A stretch of DNA of 64,000 nt from Brevibacillus sp. (GCA_017656235.1 JACDOF010000001.1:124001-188000), one strand, 5' to 3'; counted from the stretch's first letter, positions 24,284-32,952 are shown. Program-made: numbers and translations. The notes: generated by a model from the sequence alone, not told the origin.

Positions 24284-25216
24284 ATGGCGGAACGAACAGC
24301 TTACGCTTACTTTGAAGGAAAAGTGGTACCGGTTGAGGAAGCGAAGGTAAGCATCATGACCCATGCCCTCAATTACGGCACAGGGGTGTTCGAAGGAATT
24401 CGCGCATACTGGAATCCTGATCACAATCAGCTTTATTTGCTGAAAGGGCCGGAACACTATGAGCGAATGCTGCAATCGTGTCGAATCATGAAAATCCGCC
24501 TCAGGGAGAATATTGACCAGATGATGAACGTCACGCTGGAAATCCTGCGCAAAACGGGCTACCAGGAAGACGTATACATCAGACCGCTGGCCTACAAGGC
24601 GGATCCGGTGATCAAGGTAAAGCTGAGCGGGCTGCGCGACGAATTGGCCATCTTTACGGTTCCGCTCGGTGACTATCTGGACGTGAACAAAGGCCTGCAC
24701 ATCGGCATTTCGCCCTGGCGCCGGCTTGATGATAACGCCATTCCGACACGGGCGAAAGCGACTGGCAGTTACATCAATACGGCACTCGCGGTAGACGATT
24801 TGATGGAGAGCGGCTTTGACGATGGTGTCATGCTGACGCCGGACGGACATGTCGCCGAGGGCACGGCAGCCAATCTGTTCATGATCCGCGGCGGCAAGCT
24901 GGTGACCTCTCCCGTGTCCGATGCCATTCTGGAGGGAATAACGCGATCCGCCCTGCTGGATCTGGCCCGTGACGCGGGGTTTGAGGTGGTCGTGCGTCCA
25001 ATCGACCGCACGGAACTGTACGTGGCCGACGAGCTGTTTCTGTGTGGTACGGGGGTTCAAATCGCTCCGGTCACAAGGGTGGATCACCGACCGGTTGGCG
25101 ATGGACGTCCCGGCGACAAGACACTTACCCTGCAAAAACTGTACTTTGATGCGGTTCGTGGCTGCAATCCAGCCTATCAGCACTGGCTGACTCCGGTTTA
25201 TGCCGAGAATCGCTGA
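24284..25216 (+). CDS. ilvE: Branched-chain amino acid aminotransferase
   Basis: The 310-residue class IV PLP enzyme has THALNYGTGVFEGIRAYW at the N-terminus, YIRPLAYKAD, the PLP-lysine region RAKATGSYINTALA (Lys at about 160), and EGTAANLFMIRGG with EGITRSALLDLA. It catalyses the last step of Leu, Ile and Val synthesis and the first of their breakdown. The ATG at 24284 is used because AAAGG stands nine bases before it; an ATG at 24275 is too close. It may feed the carboxylase operon at 42161, which fits leucine breakdown. A terminator follows. Confidence 0.9.
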   Translation: MAERTAYAYFEGKVVPVEEAKVSIMTHALNYGTGVFEGIRAYWNPDHNQLYLLKGPEHYERMLQSCRIMKIRLRENIDQMMNVTLEILRKTGYQEDVYIRPLAYKADPVIKVKLSGLRDELAIFTVPLGDYLDVNKGLHIGISPWRRLDDNAIPTRAKATGSYINTALAVDDLMESGFDDGVMLTPDGHVAEGTAANLFMIRGGKLVTSPVSDAILEGITRSALLDLARDAGFEVVVRPIDRTELYVADELFLCGTGVQIAPVTRVDHRPVGDGRPGDKTLTLQKLYFDAVRGCNPAYQHWLTPVYAENR

Positions 25217-25222
25217 CCCCTG

Positions 25223-25264
25223 CAGGTTCCTCCTCCAACTGGGAAGAGGGACCTATTTTTTTGT
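25223..25264 (+). terminator. Rho-independent terminator of ilvE
   Basis: AGGTTCCTC pairs imperfectly with GAGGGACCT and is followed by seven T residues. Confidence 0.65.
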
Positions 25265-25348
25265 CTGCTGCAACCTTTCGCTGGCCGTACCCGTCTGTGG
25301 CGGTGAACGGCCGTTTCAACAATAAAGAGCGAAAGGGGAGATCAGACC

Positions 25349-26815
25349 ATGAAAAAATCTTGGAACAAGCCGGCAGTCGCCGTCTTGGCGGTTGCCACCA
25401 TCGCTGGAGGATTAACTCCGGTTTGGGCCAGTGGCGATCAAGGAGAGGCAAAAGCGGAAGCGAAAACAAAGGTAGATCAGCAGCATAAAATTGTACTGGG
25501 AGCAGAGGGAGAGGGCTACACCCGATACGAGTTACAGGACTTGCTGGAAAACGAAGCATTGTTTAACCTGCTGCTCGACACGCATGCAGAGGACTTGTAC
25601 CTGATTATCGATGAAATCAACTTTGAAATAAAACTGACCCAGTTTATTGAAAGATTTGAGGAGAACTGGCAGGAACTCCTGGCCAAGTACGACGGTAAAA
25701 TCCATGTCGAAGTTCGCTTCGAGGAGGAAGAGGGCTTCATCAAACTGGAGCAGGAAATCAAGGACGGCACGATCTACATAAAGGGGACAGTGGCCGAGGA
25801 TGTGACCAAAGTTGTCATCAAGAAACCTTCGGGCGACAGGATCGAGATTGTCAACTTTCAGGATGACTCGTTCAGCGTCAGCTTCCCGGCTTCCGCGCAT
25901 GATGATGAGCAATATGTGACGCTCGAGGCGTATGTGGACGAGACATTGGTTGAGACGGAAAAGCTGAAGCTGATCAACGACGAACAGGTGGAAGAAGCAG
26001 AAGCGCTGATCTACGCAATGGGACTGTACGATCAGAGCAAAGGGGAAGTAAGGGTAAATGGACTGGTCTCAAGTGAGGCCGATCAGGTGTACGTTCGTTA
26101 CGGGGAAGAAAGAAAAAAAGCGAAGCTAAAAACAGTCTGGAAAGGCGCAGCCTCCTTTTCCGCCACGTTTGCGGCACAAGAGGAAGAGGGTATGGATGAA
26201 GTCATTGTTGAAGTGTACAAGGACGGAGCCAAGATTGATACGGAGACGGTCGACCTGCTCCATGTCACCCGGCCTGATGACAAGGAAGACGAGGATGAGC
26301 TGAAAACAGAATTTGACATTGATGCCGCTGCCACGATCACGCCTCGTTCCAAAACGGTTCATGTTGCAGGCAGGATCACGATGAAAACGGAACGGGACGA
26401 GGACGATCCCGAGGCAGAGGAGCTAAAGCTGTTTGCTATTGTACCGGACGGAACACGGCATCAGATTGAACTTGACAAGGACTATTCCTTTGAAGCCGAT
26501 CTTTCCTATCACAATCGCTCGTACAGCGCCAAATCGGTCTTTCTGCAGCTGTACAGCGGCGGCAAGCTTGTGGCGGAAGCAGAAATCCCGCATGGAAAAC
26601 CAGTCAATCATCCCGGGCCTGCCAAACCAGTGCAGCTCAACGGGCACGGCAAAATCGTTGTTGATGTAAAACGTGATGCTGAATCCAAGGAGAACGGAAA
26701 ACCTGACAAGAAGCACGGCAAGTGGCATGTGAAGACGGAAGACGATCTTTCGCCGAAATGGAAAAATAACGAAGATGACGATGATAATGATGACGATGAT
26801 GGTGACGATGATTGA
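25349..26815 (+). CDS. Large acidic secreted protein of unknown function
   Basis: The 488-residue protein has a signal peptide (residues 1-27, ending PVWA). The mature part alternates beta-rich stretches that look like repeated immunoglobulin-like units (GTIYIKGTVAEDVTKVVIKKP; GEVRVNGLVSSEADQVYVRYG; KTVHVAGRITM). Each is introduced by a V-x-G strand, which suggests three or more such modules. The C-terminus is a run of Asp with some Asn and Gly (residues 471-488), a possible cation-binding tail. GAAAGGGGAG precedes the ATG. Function is unknown; a surface or matrix role is a guess. Confidence 0.7.
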   Translation: MKKSWNKPAVAVLAVATIAGGLTPVWASGDQGEAKAEAKTKVDQQHKIVLGAEGEGYTRYELQDLLENEALFNLLLDTHAEDLYLIIDEINFEIKLTQFIERFEENWQELLAKYDGKIHVEVRFEEEEGFIKLEQEIKDGTIYIKGTVAEDVTKVVIKKPSGDRIEIVNFQDDSFSVSFPASAHDDEQYVTLEAYVDETLVETEKLKLINDEQVEEAEALIYAMGLYDQSKGEVRVNGLVSSEADQVYVRYGEERKKAKLKTVWKGAASFSATFAAQEEEGMDEVIVEVYKDGAKIDTETVDLLHVTRPDDKEDEDELKTEFDIDAAATITPRSKTVHVAGRITMKTERDEDDPEAEELKLFAIVPDGTRHQIELDKDYSFEADLSYHNRSYSAKSVFLQLYSGGKLVAEAEIPHGKPVNHPGPAKPVQLNGHGKIVVDVKRDAESKENGKPDKKHGKWHVKTEDDLSPKWKNNEDDDDNDDDDGDDD

Positions 26816-26873
26816 TGATGGTTTGGCGGCAAAAAGAGATGATCTGCCGTGCGCGGAAGAGACCTGATGGACG

Positions 26874-27212
26874 TCACGGTTGGTAGGCATTCACATAGTC
26901 AATCAACTGCTTCACGTACTCGCCAATGATCGGGATGGACAAAAACGGCTTGAGAAACCACCCCAAAATCGCAAGTACGATGGCCGTACCGATCGTTAAC
27001 CCAAGACCCCTCGCGAGACCTGCCAGGAAATTTGTGTAGAGCAGTCTGCGGGGGGTCGTGTAGTTTTGCAGCACGTCAAGCAGTTGGATTTCCTGCAAAA
27101 AATGGGCGATTTTGTCCATACGCTGGTTCAACCTGCGCACTTCCTGCAGCTGGTCTAGCAATTGGTCCAGTTTGACAAGGAATTCTTTGGTTGGTGTTGA
27201 ACGTTGATCCAT
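26874..27212 (-). CDS. DUF5665-like membrane protein
   Basis: The 112-residue protein has a coiled-coil N-terminal half (LVKLDQLLDQLQEVRRLNQRMDKI), then RRLLYTNFLAGLARGLGLTIGTAIVLAILGWFL, which is the conserved core with one membrane segment. It ends IIGEYVKQLIDYV. The pattern fits the DUF5665 family of Bacillales and Clostridia; its function is unknown. The ATG at 27212 follows GAGGGG. It is single, converging on the secreted acidic protein gene. Confidence 0.7.
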   Translation of the reverse strand: MDQRSTPTKEFLVKLDQLLDQLQEVRRLNQRMDKIAHFLQEIQLLDVLQNYTTPRRLLYTNFLAGLARGLGLTIGTAIVLAILGWFLKPFLSIPIIGEYVKQLIDYVNAYQP

Positions 27213-27356
27213 CAGCCACCCCTCGTTTTCACACTGCCTCCTTACTGTTATATGCAAAACAGGCGCGGACAAACCAAGGGGATTGAATCGTGTTTGCCTA
27301 ATCGGCGCGGTCGACGGTAAAATAGACGTACCACGTGTGCAAAGGGGGGCATTGGC

Positions 27357-27809
27357 ATGGCTGAAACAGTCGCTCAGTCACTGTCAGATGAATTATACAC
27401 CCTTCTCCAGCAGGAGAGGTTCCTCTTGCTCGGTACGATTGACCATGAGACGGGAGCGCCGGCGACCAACGCAATTTCCTGGGTGTATGCACCTTCTCCG
27501 GAGCGTATTCGCCTTGCGGTGGACAGTCGTTCGCGGATAGTCACCAACCTGCGCAAGGAACCGCGGGTGGTATTGACACTGATCGGTGCAGGTTCTTCCT
27601 ATGCGATCAGCGGTACGGCGGTTATAGCGGAAGAACGGATGGAAGATGTACCGTTGAAACTGACCAAGATCGAAGTAAGCATTCAATCGGTTCGGGATGT
27701 CATGTTTTACGGGTCCAGAATATCGGTCGAACCTCAGTACGAAAAAACGTACGATAAGCACGCGGCGGCCAAATTGGATCATCAGGTAATGACCGCCTTG
27801 CGCGGGTAA
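27357..27809 (+). CDS. Pyridoxamine 5'-phosphate oxidase-family protein
   Basis: The 150-residue split-barrel flavoprotein has FLLLGTIDHETGAPATNAISWVYAPSPERIRLAVDSRSRIVTNL, the standard FMN-binding half-barrel of the family, and a closing ISGTAVIAEER strand. Small members of this family reduce or oxidise varied substrates, or bind FMN or F420. The real substrate is not evident. AAAGGGGGG precedes the ATG at 27357. Directly after it begins the largest foldback repeat cluster of the window. Confidence 0.75.
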   Translation: MAETVAQSLSDELYTLLQQERFLLLGTIDHETGAPATNAISWVYAPSPERIRLAVDSRSRIVTNLRKEPRVVLTLIGAGSSYAISGTAVIAEERMEDVPLKLTKIEVSIQSVRDVMFYGSRISVEPQYEKTYDKHAAAKLDHQVMTALRG

Positions 27810-27923
27810 GCAGCAACACGTGAGGCCGTACACCCCTCTCCTCATTTTGCCGATTGTGCTGCACGTAAAGGTTTCCCATTGTGGGAGGGGTGGCTTCAGA
27901 TTGCCGACAAAGAGTCGAGAGCA

Positions 27924-28129
27924 CGAGTGGGGCGTTTTTCGCGCTCACGTAAGGTGGCCAACCAGCGAGGAAGCAGACCAGGACCGCTCCACGACGATCC
28001 GCAGGGGCAGCGGCAAAACGAGGTCTCGCTGCCGCCGTGATGCTGTTGCCGCTGCGATTTCCCTGCGGATACGTCGTTTCGCTGGCAGGTTGGCCAAACC
28101 GTTCGCTGGCGAAAAACGGCCCGCACTCG
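27924..28129 (+). repeat. Foldback repeat family 1, copy C
   Basis: This full-length copy of about 206 bp is an imperfect palindrome. Outer arms are CGAGTGGGGCGTTTTTCGC and GCGAAAAACGGCCCGCACTCG. Next come the arms GGTGGCCAACCAGCGA and TCGCTGGCAGGTTGGCC, then GATCCGCAGGGGCAGCGGCA with TGCCGCTGCGATTTCCCTGC. It is nearly identical to copy B over most of its length. Confidence 0.9.
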
Positions 28130-28189
28130 TTCCATGCGAGAGTTTTGGGATCCGACCAGCACCGTATGATGCCCTGTTCGTCCCAAGAC

Positions 28190-28435
28190 AGCGAGTTCTG
28201 ACAGGAGAGCGGCCATTTTCCGAATGAACGACTTTGCCAACCATCCAAGCGGAGCAAGCCCGAAGCGGGGGCATGTGGGCGCAACTTGGACAAGCGGCGG
28301 AGCAGCGCTGCTTTTGCGCCCGCCCGCTTCGGGATGGCGGAGCGGACAGTCCGGCTTCACGGGTGGTTGGCAACGGAGTGAGGAATGGAAAATGGCCGCT
28401 TCCCCTATCCAGACACCCTTTGTCTGCACGCTGAC
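28190..28435 (+). repeat. Foldback repeat family 2, full copy
   Basis: An imperfect palindrome of about 200 bp (core 28204-28405) starts GGAGAGCGGCCATTTTCC and ends GGAAAATGGCCGCTTCCCC. Inner arms TTGCCAACCATCC and GGGTGGTTGGCAA pair next, then the AGCCCGAAGCGGGGGCA arm with CCCGCCCGCTTCGGGAT. The centre is GCGGAGCAGCGCTGC. Flanks extend the conserved part on both sides. It is the reverse complement of the copy at 39466-39722. Confidence 0.88.
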
Positions 28436-28475
28436 GCCGCTCCTAGAGAAGCGGTGATCAGACTGCACGTGAACA

Positions 28476-28568
28476 CGAGTGGGGCGTTTTTCGCGCTCAC
28501 GTAAGGTGGCCAACCAGCGAGGAAGCAGACCAGGACCGCTCCACGACGATCCGCAGGGGCAGCGGCAA
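28476..28568 (+). repeat. Foldback repeat family 1, half copy D
   Basis: The first 93 bp of family 1 are present, nearly identical to copy C. The homology stops abruptly after GGGGCAGCGGCAA. The missing partner arm means no long hairpin can form. It is followed 16 bp later by a terminator-like hairpin. Confidence 0.85.
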
Positions 28569-28583
28569 GTGTGACATGCAAAG

Positions 28584-28626
28584 TAAACATCCCGTCCCAC
28601 TTTTCCTGTGAAACGGGATGTTTTTT
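28584..28626 (+). terminator. Rho-independent terminator on the plus strand
   Basis: AAACATCCCGT pairs with ACGGGATGTTT and is followed by T residues. It lies between the repeat cluster and the aldo/keto reductase gene, which runs on the other strand. Confidence 0.65.
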
Positions 28627-28691
28627 CATCTCATTTTTGGGCTTCGCTCATTCGGGATTCCCCTTTGGGGACAGCCCCCTTCACTCTTCGT

Positions 28692-29738
28692 TTACTTCGT
28701 TTGATGCAGAACGGGTGTCGGCTTTGTTTTGCTGTCAGCCAAGGGCTGTTTCAAGCGTTCATTGTAGCCGTTTACCCAAAGAGATTCCAGCGTGTCAAAT
28801 TCTTCTTTGGTCAGCGGAGCGACTTCTGATGCAAGCGCAAATTCACGCAGGTTTTCTTCATTGGTGAAGTTGGGCAGCACTGTCACCACACTGGGGCGGT
28901 ACAGGGAAAACTGTATCGCCAGCTGTCCGATGGTGCGTCCCGTGCCGTCTAACAAGCCTTTTGCTTTCATCTCCCGCACTACTTCTACGCCAGCCTGCAT
29001 CCACTCAATTGGACGGTGACTGCGGTGGTCGCTTTTGTCAAAGTGCTTGTCGGGATCATAACTGCCGTCAAGCAGGCCTGACGCGTGAGGAACACGGACA
29101 ATCAGGCTGCGGTTTTCTGCCTCGGCTATCGGGAACAGTTCCCGGGCCGGGTCCTGTTCGACAATGTTGTTGATAATCTGGATCGCTTTGTAACCCGGAC
29201 GCTTCAACGCGGCAATGGACTCGTCCCGCCAGCCGAGGTCGGGACCCATCGCAGCGCCGTAGTAACGGATTTTTCCTTCTTCTTTCAAGCGCTCCAGCAC
29301 CTCGTGGATTTCGTCGTTTTCGATTGCCTCCATGCGCGGGTTGTGCAGTTGATAAAAGTCGATGTAATCTGTTCCCAACCGCTTCAAACTTTGTTCGCAG
29401 GCATAGCGGATGTGCTCCTTGCTCCAGTTTTGCGGCAGCTCGGAATGTCCCTTGCGCTCGCCTGGAAGATTGTATATATCGTAGCCAAACTTGGTGGCAA
29501 TTACGATTTTGTCACGGACATCTTTTAAAGAGTCTGCCAGGATCGTTTCACCCAATCCATTGCCGTACACATCGGCGGTATCGAAAAAGTTGATACCGTA
29601 CTCGTCATAAGCGGAGCGGAGCAGACGCTTGCCCACTTCCACATCAGTCACGCCCCACCATTTTGTCGCGACCGACCATACACCAAACCCGACTTCCGAC
29701 ACCTTCAGTTCGGTTCCTGCGAGGGTTCTGTACTTCAT
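28692..29738 (-). CDS. Aldo/keto reductase
   Basis: The 348-residue TIM-barrel oxidoreductase has the conserved tetrad: Asp53 and Tyr58 ([11 protein letters not shown]), Lys83 (IATKFG) and His132 (DFYQLHN). NADP-binding residues lie near the C-terminus. It probably reduces aldehydes or ketones; the substrate is unknown. The ATG at 29738 follows GGAGAG. It stands alone in its direction, facing the repeat cluster at its 3' end. Confidence 0.85.
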   Translation of the reverse strand: MKYRTLAGTELKVSEVGFGVWSVATKWWGVTDVEVGKRLLRSAYDEYGINFFDTADVYGNGLGETILADSLKDVRDKIVIATKFGYDIYNLPGERKGHSELPQNWSKEHIRYACEQSLKRLGTDYIDFYQLHNPRMEAIENDEIHEVLERLKEEGKIRYYGAAMGPDLGWRDESIAALKRPGYKAIQIINNIVEQDPARELFPIAEAENRSLIVRVPHASGLLDGSYDPDKHFDKSDHRSHRPIEWMQAGVEVVREMKAKGLLDGTGRTIGQLAIQFSLYRPSVVTVLPNFTNEENLREFALASEVAPLTKEEFDTLESLWVNGYNERLKQPLADSKTKPTPVLHQTK

Positions 29739-29851
29739 CCCGCTTCTCTCCTTCGACTGATATTGTACTTTCGTCCCTATCTTATCACGTCTGATCGCTC
29801 AGAAAAATCGAATCGCCGGGTTGTTTCTTACAGCTTTGTGACGATAGCAAG

Positions 29852-29887
29852 AAAAAACCTTTTGCCCAGCTCGTACTGGACAAAAGG
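29852..29887 (-). terminator. Terminator of the YlaJ lipoprotein gene
   Basis: On the minus strand CCTTTTGTCCAG pairs with CTGGGCAAAAGG and is followed by six T residues. Confidence 0.7.
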
Positions 29888-29903
29888 CCGTTTATTTTCA
29901 TCC

Positions 29904-30503
29904 TTAACGATTGACCGGGATTTTTTGGTTTCCTTCCGGTCGGGATTTGCCGTCCTTGTTGATTCTCTGCTCATTTTCCGTGGTAGTTGGCTGTTCGCGC
30001 CGCTCCACATCGCGCGGCATTTGCGGCATGATGCGTCCGACGATATCAGCCAGTTCCTCGGCGAAGCCGGCCACCGGACGTCCTTGGCGGATGTCCGCAG
30101 CCATCTCCCTCAGCCGCTGCACGATGTCTGGATCGGCCGTTACCAGTGCGGTCGCACCCTGCGGATCTTCTTTCAATGCCTCTGCCACCGAGTACTTGAT
30201 GACGCCTACATCAGGACGATCCAGGTGAGCGTTGACGTCAATCCCCACAACTGCCCAACGGCCGATTACGACAGCGGTAGCGTCATTTACGTTGGGGACC
30301 TTGCTGGCCAATTCCACCAGTCGATCGGCTTTTGCCTGCGGCGACTGATCGCGCTTCGGCGAAGGCGCTGTTTGCTTTACCCGCTGTGTCTCCGGGGCCG
30401 ATTGATCCGGTTGTGGTGCTGCCTGGTTGGCTGGCGGGTTGTTTTGGGTGTTGCAGGCCGCAAGCCATATGCACAAACTGATCACTGCCAATGTCCGCTT
30501 CAC
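29904..30503 (-). CDS. ylaJ: YhcN/YlaJ-family sporulation lipoprotein
   Basis: The 199-residue protein has a lipoprotein signal with lipobox LAAC (Cys17). A Pro/Gln-rich linker follows. The YhcN/YlaJ domain is ADRLVELASKVPNVNDATAVVIGRWAVVGIDV, then ATALVTADPDIVQRLREMAADI. The GTG at 30503 follows GGATGGGG. It is divergent from the PhoH gene, and the ylaJ-ylaK neighbourhood matches B. subtilis, hence the symbol. It probably acts at the spore membrane. Confidence 0.78.
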   Translation of the reverse strand: MKRTLAVISLCIWLAACNTQNNPPANQAAPQPDQSAPETQRVKQTAPSPKRDQSPQAKADRLVELASKVPNVNDATAVVIGRWAVVGIDVNAHLDRPDVGVIKYSVAEALKEDPQGATALVTADPDIVQRLREMAADIRQGRPVAGFAEELADIVGRIMPQMPRDVERREQPTTTENEQRINKDGKSRPEGNQKIPVNR

Positions 30504-30765
30504 GTGTTACCCCATCCTTTCATCTTGTCTATTCGCCGCTGTCATCCCCCGTTTCACCAACACATAAAACGGGAATGGGATAAGTAAAGAGTATATGTTA
30601 CCCGTAGTGTTTGCCTCATTGTCTGTTTTCATTCCCAAGCAGAAACCGTCTATCTTCGCTTAAGACGACATAAACTTTTCTATGGCAACGCTGATTTGAC
30701 AGACCAAGCAAGCTCACTGTCGCTGCATAAACTGTATGAAGATGGATAAATTAGGAGGCGAAACT

Positions 30766-32100
30766 TTGAAAAAAATCTACGTTCTGGACACTAACGTGCT
30801 CTTGCAGGATCCGCTGGCGATGTTCACCTTTCAAGACAACGAAATCGTCATTCCGGCTGTTGTTCTGGAAGAGATCGACGCAAAAAAGCGGTACATGGAC
30901 GAAATCGGACGTAATGCCAGACACGTAGCGCGTTTGCTGGACAGCTTGCGCAACCCCGGCCATCTGCATCAGGGAGTACAATTGGATACGGGAGGGGTGG
31001 TTCGTGTCGAACTGAACCATTCGTCCATCCATCGCTTGCAGAAGCAGTTCCATGAAATGACCAACGACAACCGCATCCTCGCAGTCGCCCTCAACCTGCA
31101 CGAAGAGGAAAACCTGTCTCCCCATCCGCGACCGGTCATACTGGTGAGCAAAGATGCCTTGATGCGCATCAAGGCAGATGCCTTGGGATTGAGGGCGGAA
31201 GACTATTTATCTGACCGCGTGGTCCGAGAAGATTCCAGTATATATTCCGGGTACGAAAAGTTGTCCGCAGCCTCCGAGGTAATCCAGGCCTTTTACGCCG
31301 GCCGCAGACTTCCCATCAGGAAATTCTTTCCGAACCGCTCCTTTTATCCACATCAATTTCTCATTATCAAAGACGAATTGAATCCATCCATTTCTGCCAT
31401 CGGCAAAGTGGATGCTGAATGCAAAATGTTGGAAATGCTGTTGGTGGACGATGACCCTGTTTGGGGAATCAAAGCGCGCAATGCACAGCAGAGGATGGCG
31501 TTTGAACTGCTGCTGAATGAGCACATTCCGCTGGTCACGATGACAGGCAAGGCCGGAACAGGTAAAACGCTTCTGGCGCTGGCGGCCGGTCTTTTGCAAA
31601 TCGAAGACCTCCAAATGTACAAAAAATTGTTGGTGGCCCGTCCGATCGTACCGCTTGGAAAAGATATCGGGTATCTGCCGGGAGAAAAAGAGGAAAAACT
31701 GCGTCCTTGGATGCAGCCGATATACGACAATCTGGAGTATTTGTTCAATACGAAAAAGGCGGGTGATCTGGACAAGATACTGGCCGGGATGGGCAGCATC
31801 CAGGTAGAAGCGCTCACCTACATCCGCGGCCGCTCCATCCCGGAACAGTTTATTATTATCGATGAAGCGCAAAACCTGACCAAACATGAAGTCAAAACCA
31901 TTTTGACGCGTGTGGGGGAAGGAGCCAAAATCGTTCTGATGGGGGATCCGGAGCAAATCGACCATCCCTATCTGGACGAAAGCAACAATGGTTTAACCTA
32001 TGTAGTCGAAATGTTTAAAAACGAAAAATTGGCTGGCCATATTCGGCTGGAAAAAGGGGAACGAAGCGTGCTGGCCCAACTGGCTGCCGATCTTCTCTGA
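30766..32100 (+). CDS. ylaK: PhoH-family ATPase with N-terminal PIN domain (YlaK-like)
   Basis: The 444-residue protein starts with a PIN-type nuclease domain (IYVLDTNVLLQDP, with Asp8, then the VVLEEIDAKKR segment). It ends in a PhoH ATPase with Walker A GKAGTGKT (residues 261-268) and Walker B FIIIDEAQN (about 362-370). PIN-PhoH fusions are thought to unwind and cleave RNA. The TTG at 30766 is chosen because AGGAGG lies seven bases before it and the PIN fold begins there. It is divergent from ylaJ. A 346-bp tail ending in a strong terminator follows the stop. Confidence 0.88.
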   Translation: MKKIYVLDTNVLLQDPLAMFTFQDNEIVIPAVVLEEIDAKKRYMDEIGRNARHVARLLDSLRNPGHLHQGVQLDTGGVVRVELNHSSIHRLQKQFHEMTNDNRILAVALNLHEEENLSPHPRPVILVSKDALMRIKADALGLRAEDYLSDRVVREDSSIYSGYEKLSAASEVIQAFYAGRRLPIRKFFPNRSFYPHQFLIIKDELNPSISAIGKVDAECKMLEMLLVDDDPVWGIKARNAQQRMAFELLLNEHIPLVTMTGKAGTGKTLLALAAGLLQIEDLQMYKKLLVARPIVPLGKDIGYLPGEKEEKLRPWMQPIYDNLEYLFNTKKAGDLDKILAGMGSIQVEALTYIRGRSIPEQFIIIDEAQNLTKHEVKTILTRVGEGAKIVLMGDPEQIDHPYLDESNNGLTYVVEMFKNEKLAGHIRLEKGERSVLAQLAADLL

Positions 32101-32446
32101 TTGACGTTGGCAGCAGGGGGAGGCGGTGTATGACGTGAATAAAACCAGGCAAACTGTTCATACTAACCCACGTCGAGCCCGGTGATCATTCCCTTGCGTT
32201 TCCACGAGTCATGGCACGAGTACAAGAGAACACGCCGGATGGCCGGATGGCTGCCCGGTGCATGCTTGTAGGAGGCGAACTACCGTGGATCCTGATGATC
32301 ACAGGCTGACATCACTCAGCCCTGCGGGAACCGGATCTCTTTAAGCGTCTAACTCTAATGTGGAGGTAGAACAGCCAAAGAGCAGCATCGGTAACACCCA
32401 AACAACGGGCTCGATAGCGGCCGCTTCCTGATGGAGGCGGCCTTTT
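32101..32446 (+). ncRNA. Structured non-coding stretch after ylaK (3' UTR or small RNA)
   Basis: There is no reading frame of note in these 346 bp. Local hairpins include GGCTGA with TCAGCC, and GTATGA with TCATAC. A direct repeat GCCGGATG GCCGGATG occurs near 32233. The stretch ends in a strong terminator at 32419-32446. It may be a long 3' UTR or a separate RNA. A TTGACG at 32101 could be a -35, but the -10 is poor. I do not match it to SRP RNA, 6S RNA, RNase P RNA, tmRNA or a known riboswitch. Confidence 0.4.
32419..32446 (+). terminator. Rho-independent terminator
   Basis: GGCCGCTTCC pairs with GGAGGCGGCC (one G-U pair, loop TGAT) and is followed by TTTT. Confidence 0.75.
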
Positions 32447-32460
32447 GCATGTGATCCGGT

Positions 32461-32952
32461 TCAACTGTGCACCCAGTTGATTTCAACTTTGTACGCGCGA
32501 GCAATTCCTTCCATCAGATCCATCTGGCTGCGGCCGACGACATAGAGGGATTCCCCGTCTGCGGTTGTCAGATGTGTCACGAGATACTCTTCCATCTGCT
32601 GCAGCGCAGCCCAGCGGTCCTGGGCTGTTCCTGTCTGTGGGGCAAAGCGGAAAAAGGCGACATGCGTGTCGTACAGGTACGCATGTCCGGACAGACTGAC
32701 AAAACCGCAATCCTCGACGTTAGCGTTCCCTTCCGGCAGTAGCCACAGGTCGAAGACGTCCCCCAGCATGTTTCGCTCTTTCAGAATCTGCATCAGTTTT
32801 TGCCGCTCTTCCTCACTCTCCACGATAAACAACTGCTGATCGCGGTCAAATACGTTCACCGCATCTCCGATCTTGTGGATCACTTGTGCGTAGAATCCGG
32901 GCAGCTTGCCGGCGGGGTTGTCCATTTCCACACCATACATGCGTTTTGGCAT
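32461..32952 (-). CDS. Conserved protein of unknown function (YlaL position)
   Basis: The 163-residue cytosolic protein is acidic, with MYGVEMDNPAGKLPGFYAQVIHKIGDAVNVFDRDQQLFIVES near the start and LVTHLTTADGESLYVVGRSQM near the end. It has no motif I know. It lies where ylaL follows ylaK in B. subtilis, but on the opposite strand, so relation to YlaL is only suggested. AAAGGGG precedes the ATG at 32952. Confidence 0.55.
   Translation of the reverse strand: MPKRMYGVEMDNPAGKLPGFYAQVIHKIGDAVNVFDRDQQLFIVESEEERQKLMQILKERNMLGDVFDLWLLPEGNANVEDCGFVSLSGHAYLYDTHVAFFRFAPQTGTAQDRWAALQQMEEYLVTHLTTADGESLYVVGRSQMDLMEGIARAYKVEINWVHS

Noticed and set aside
469-28568. CRISPR array
   Set aside because: The repeats are about 200 bp, few, far apart and palindromic, with no regular spacers and no cas genes.
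27700-28600. Long minus-strand frames across the repeat cluster
   Set aside because: They cross two unrelated palindromic repeats and the end of the flavoprotein gene in antisense. Composition is Arg/Pro/Ser-rich, as expected from repeat DNA.
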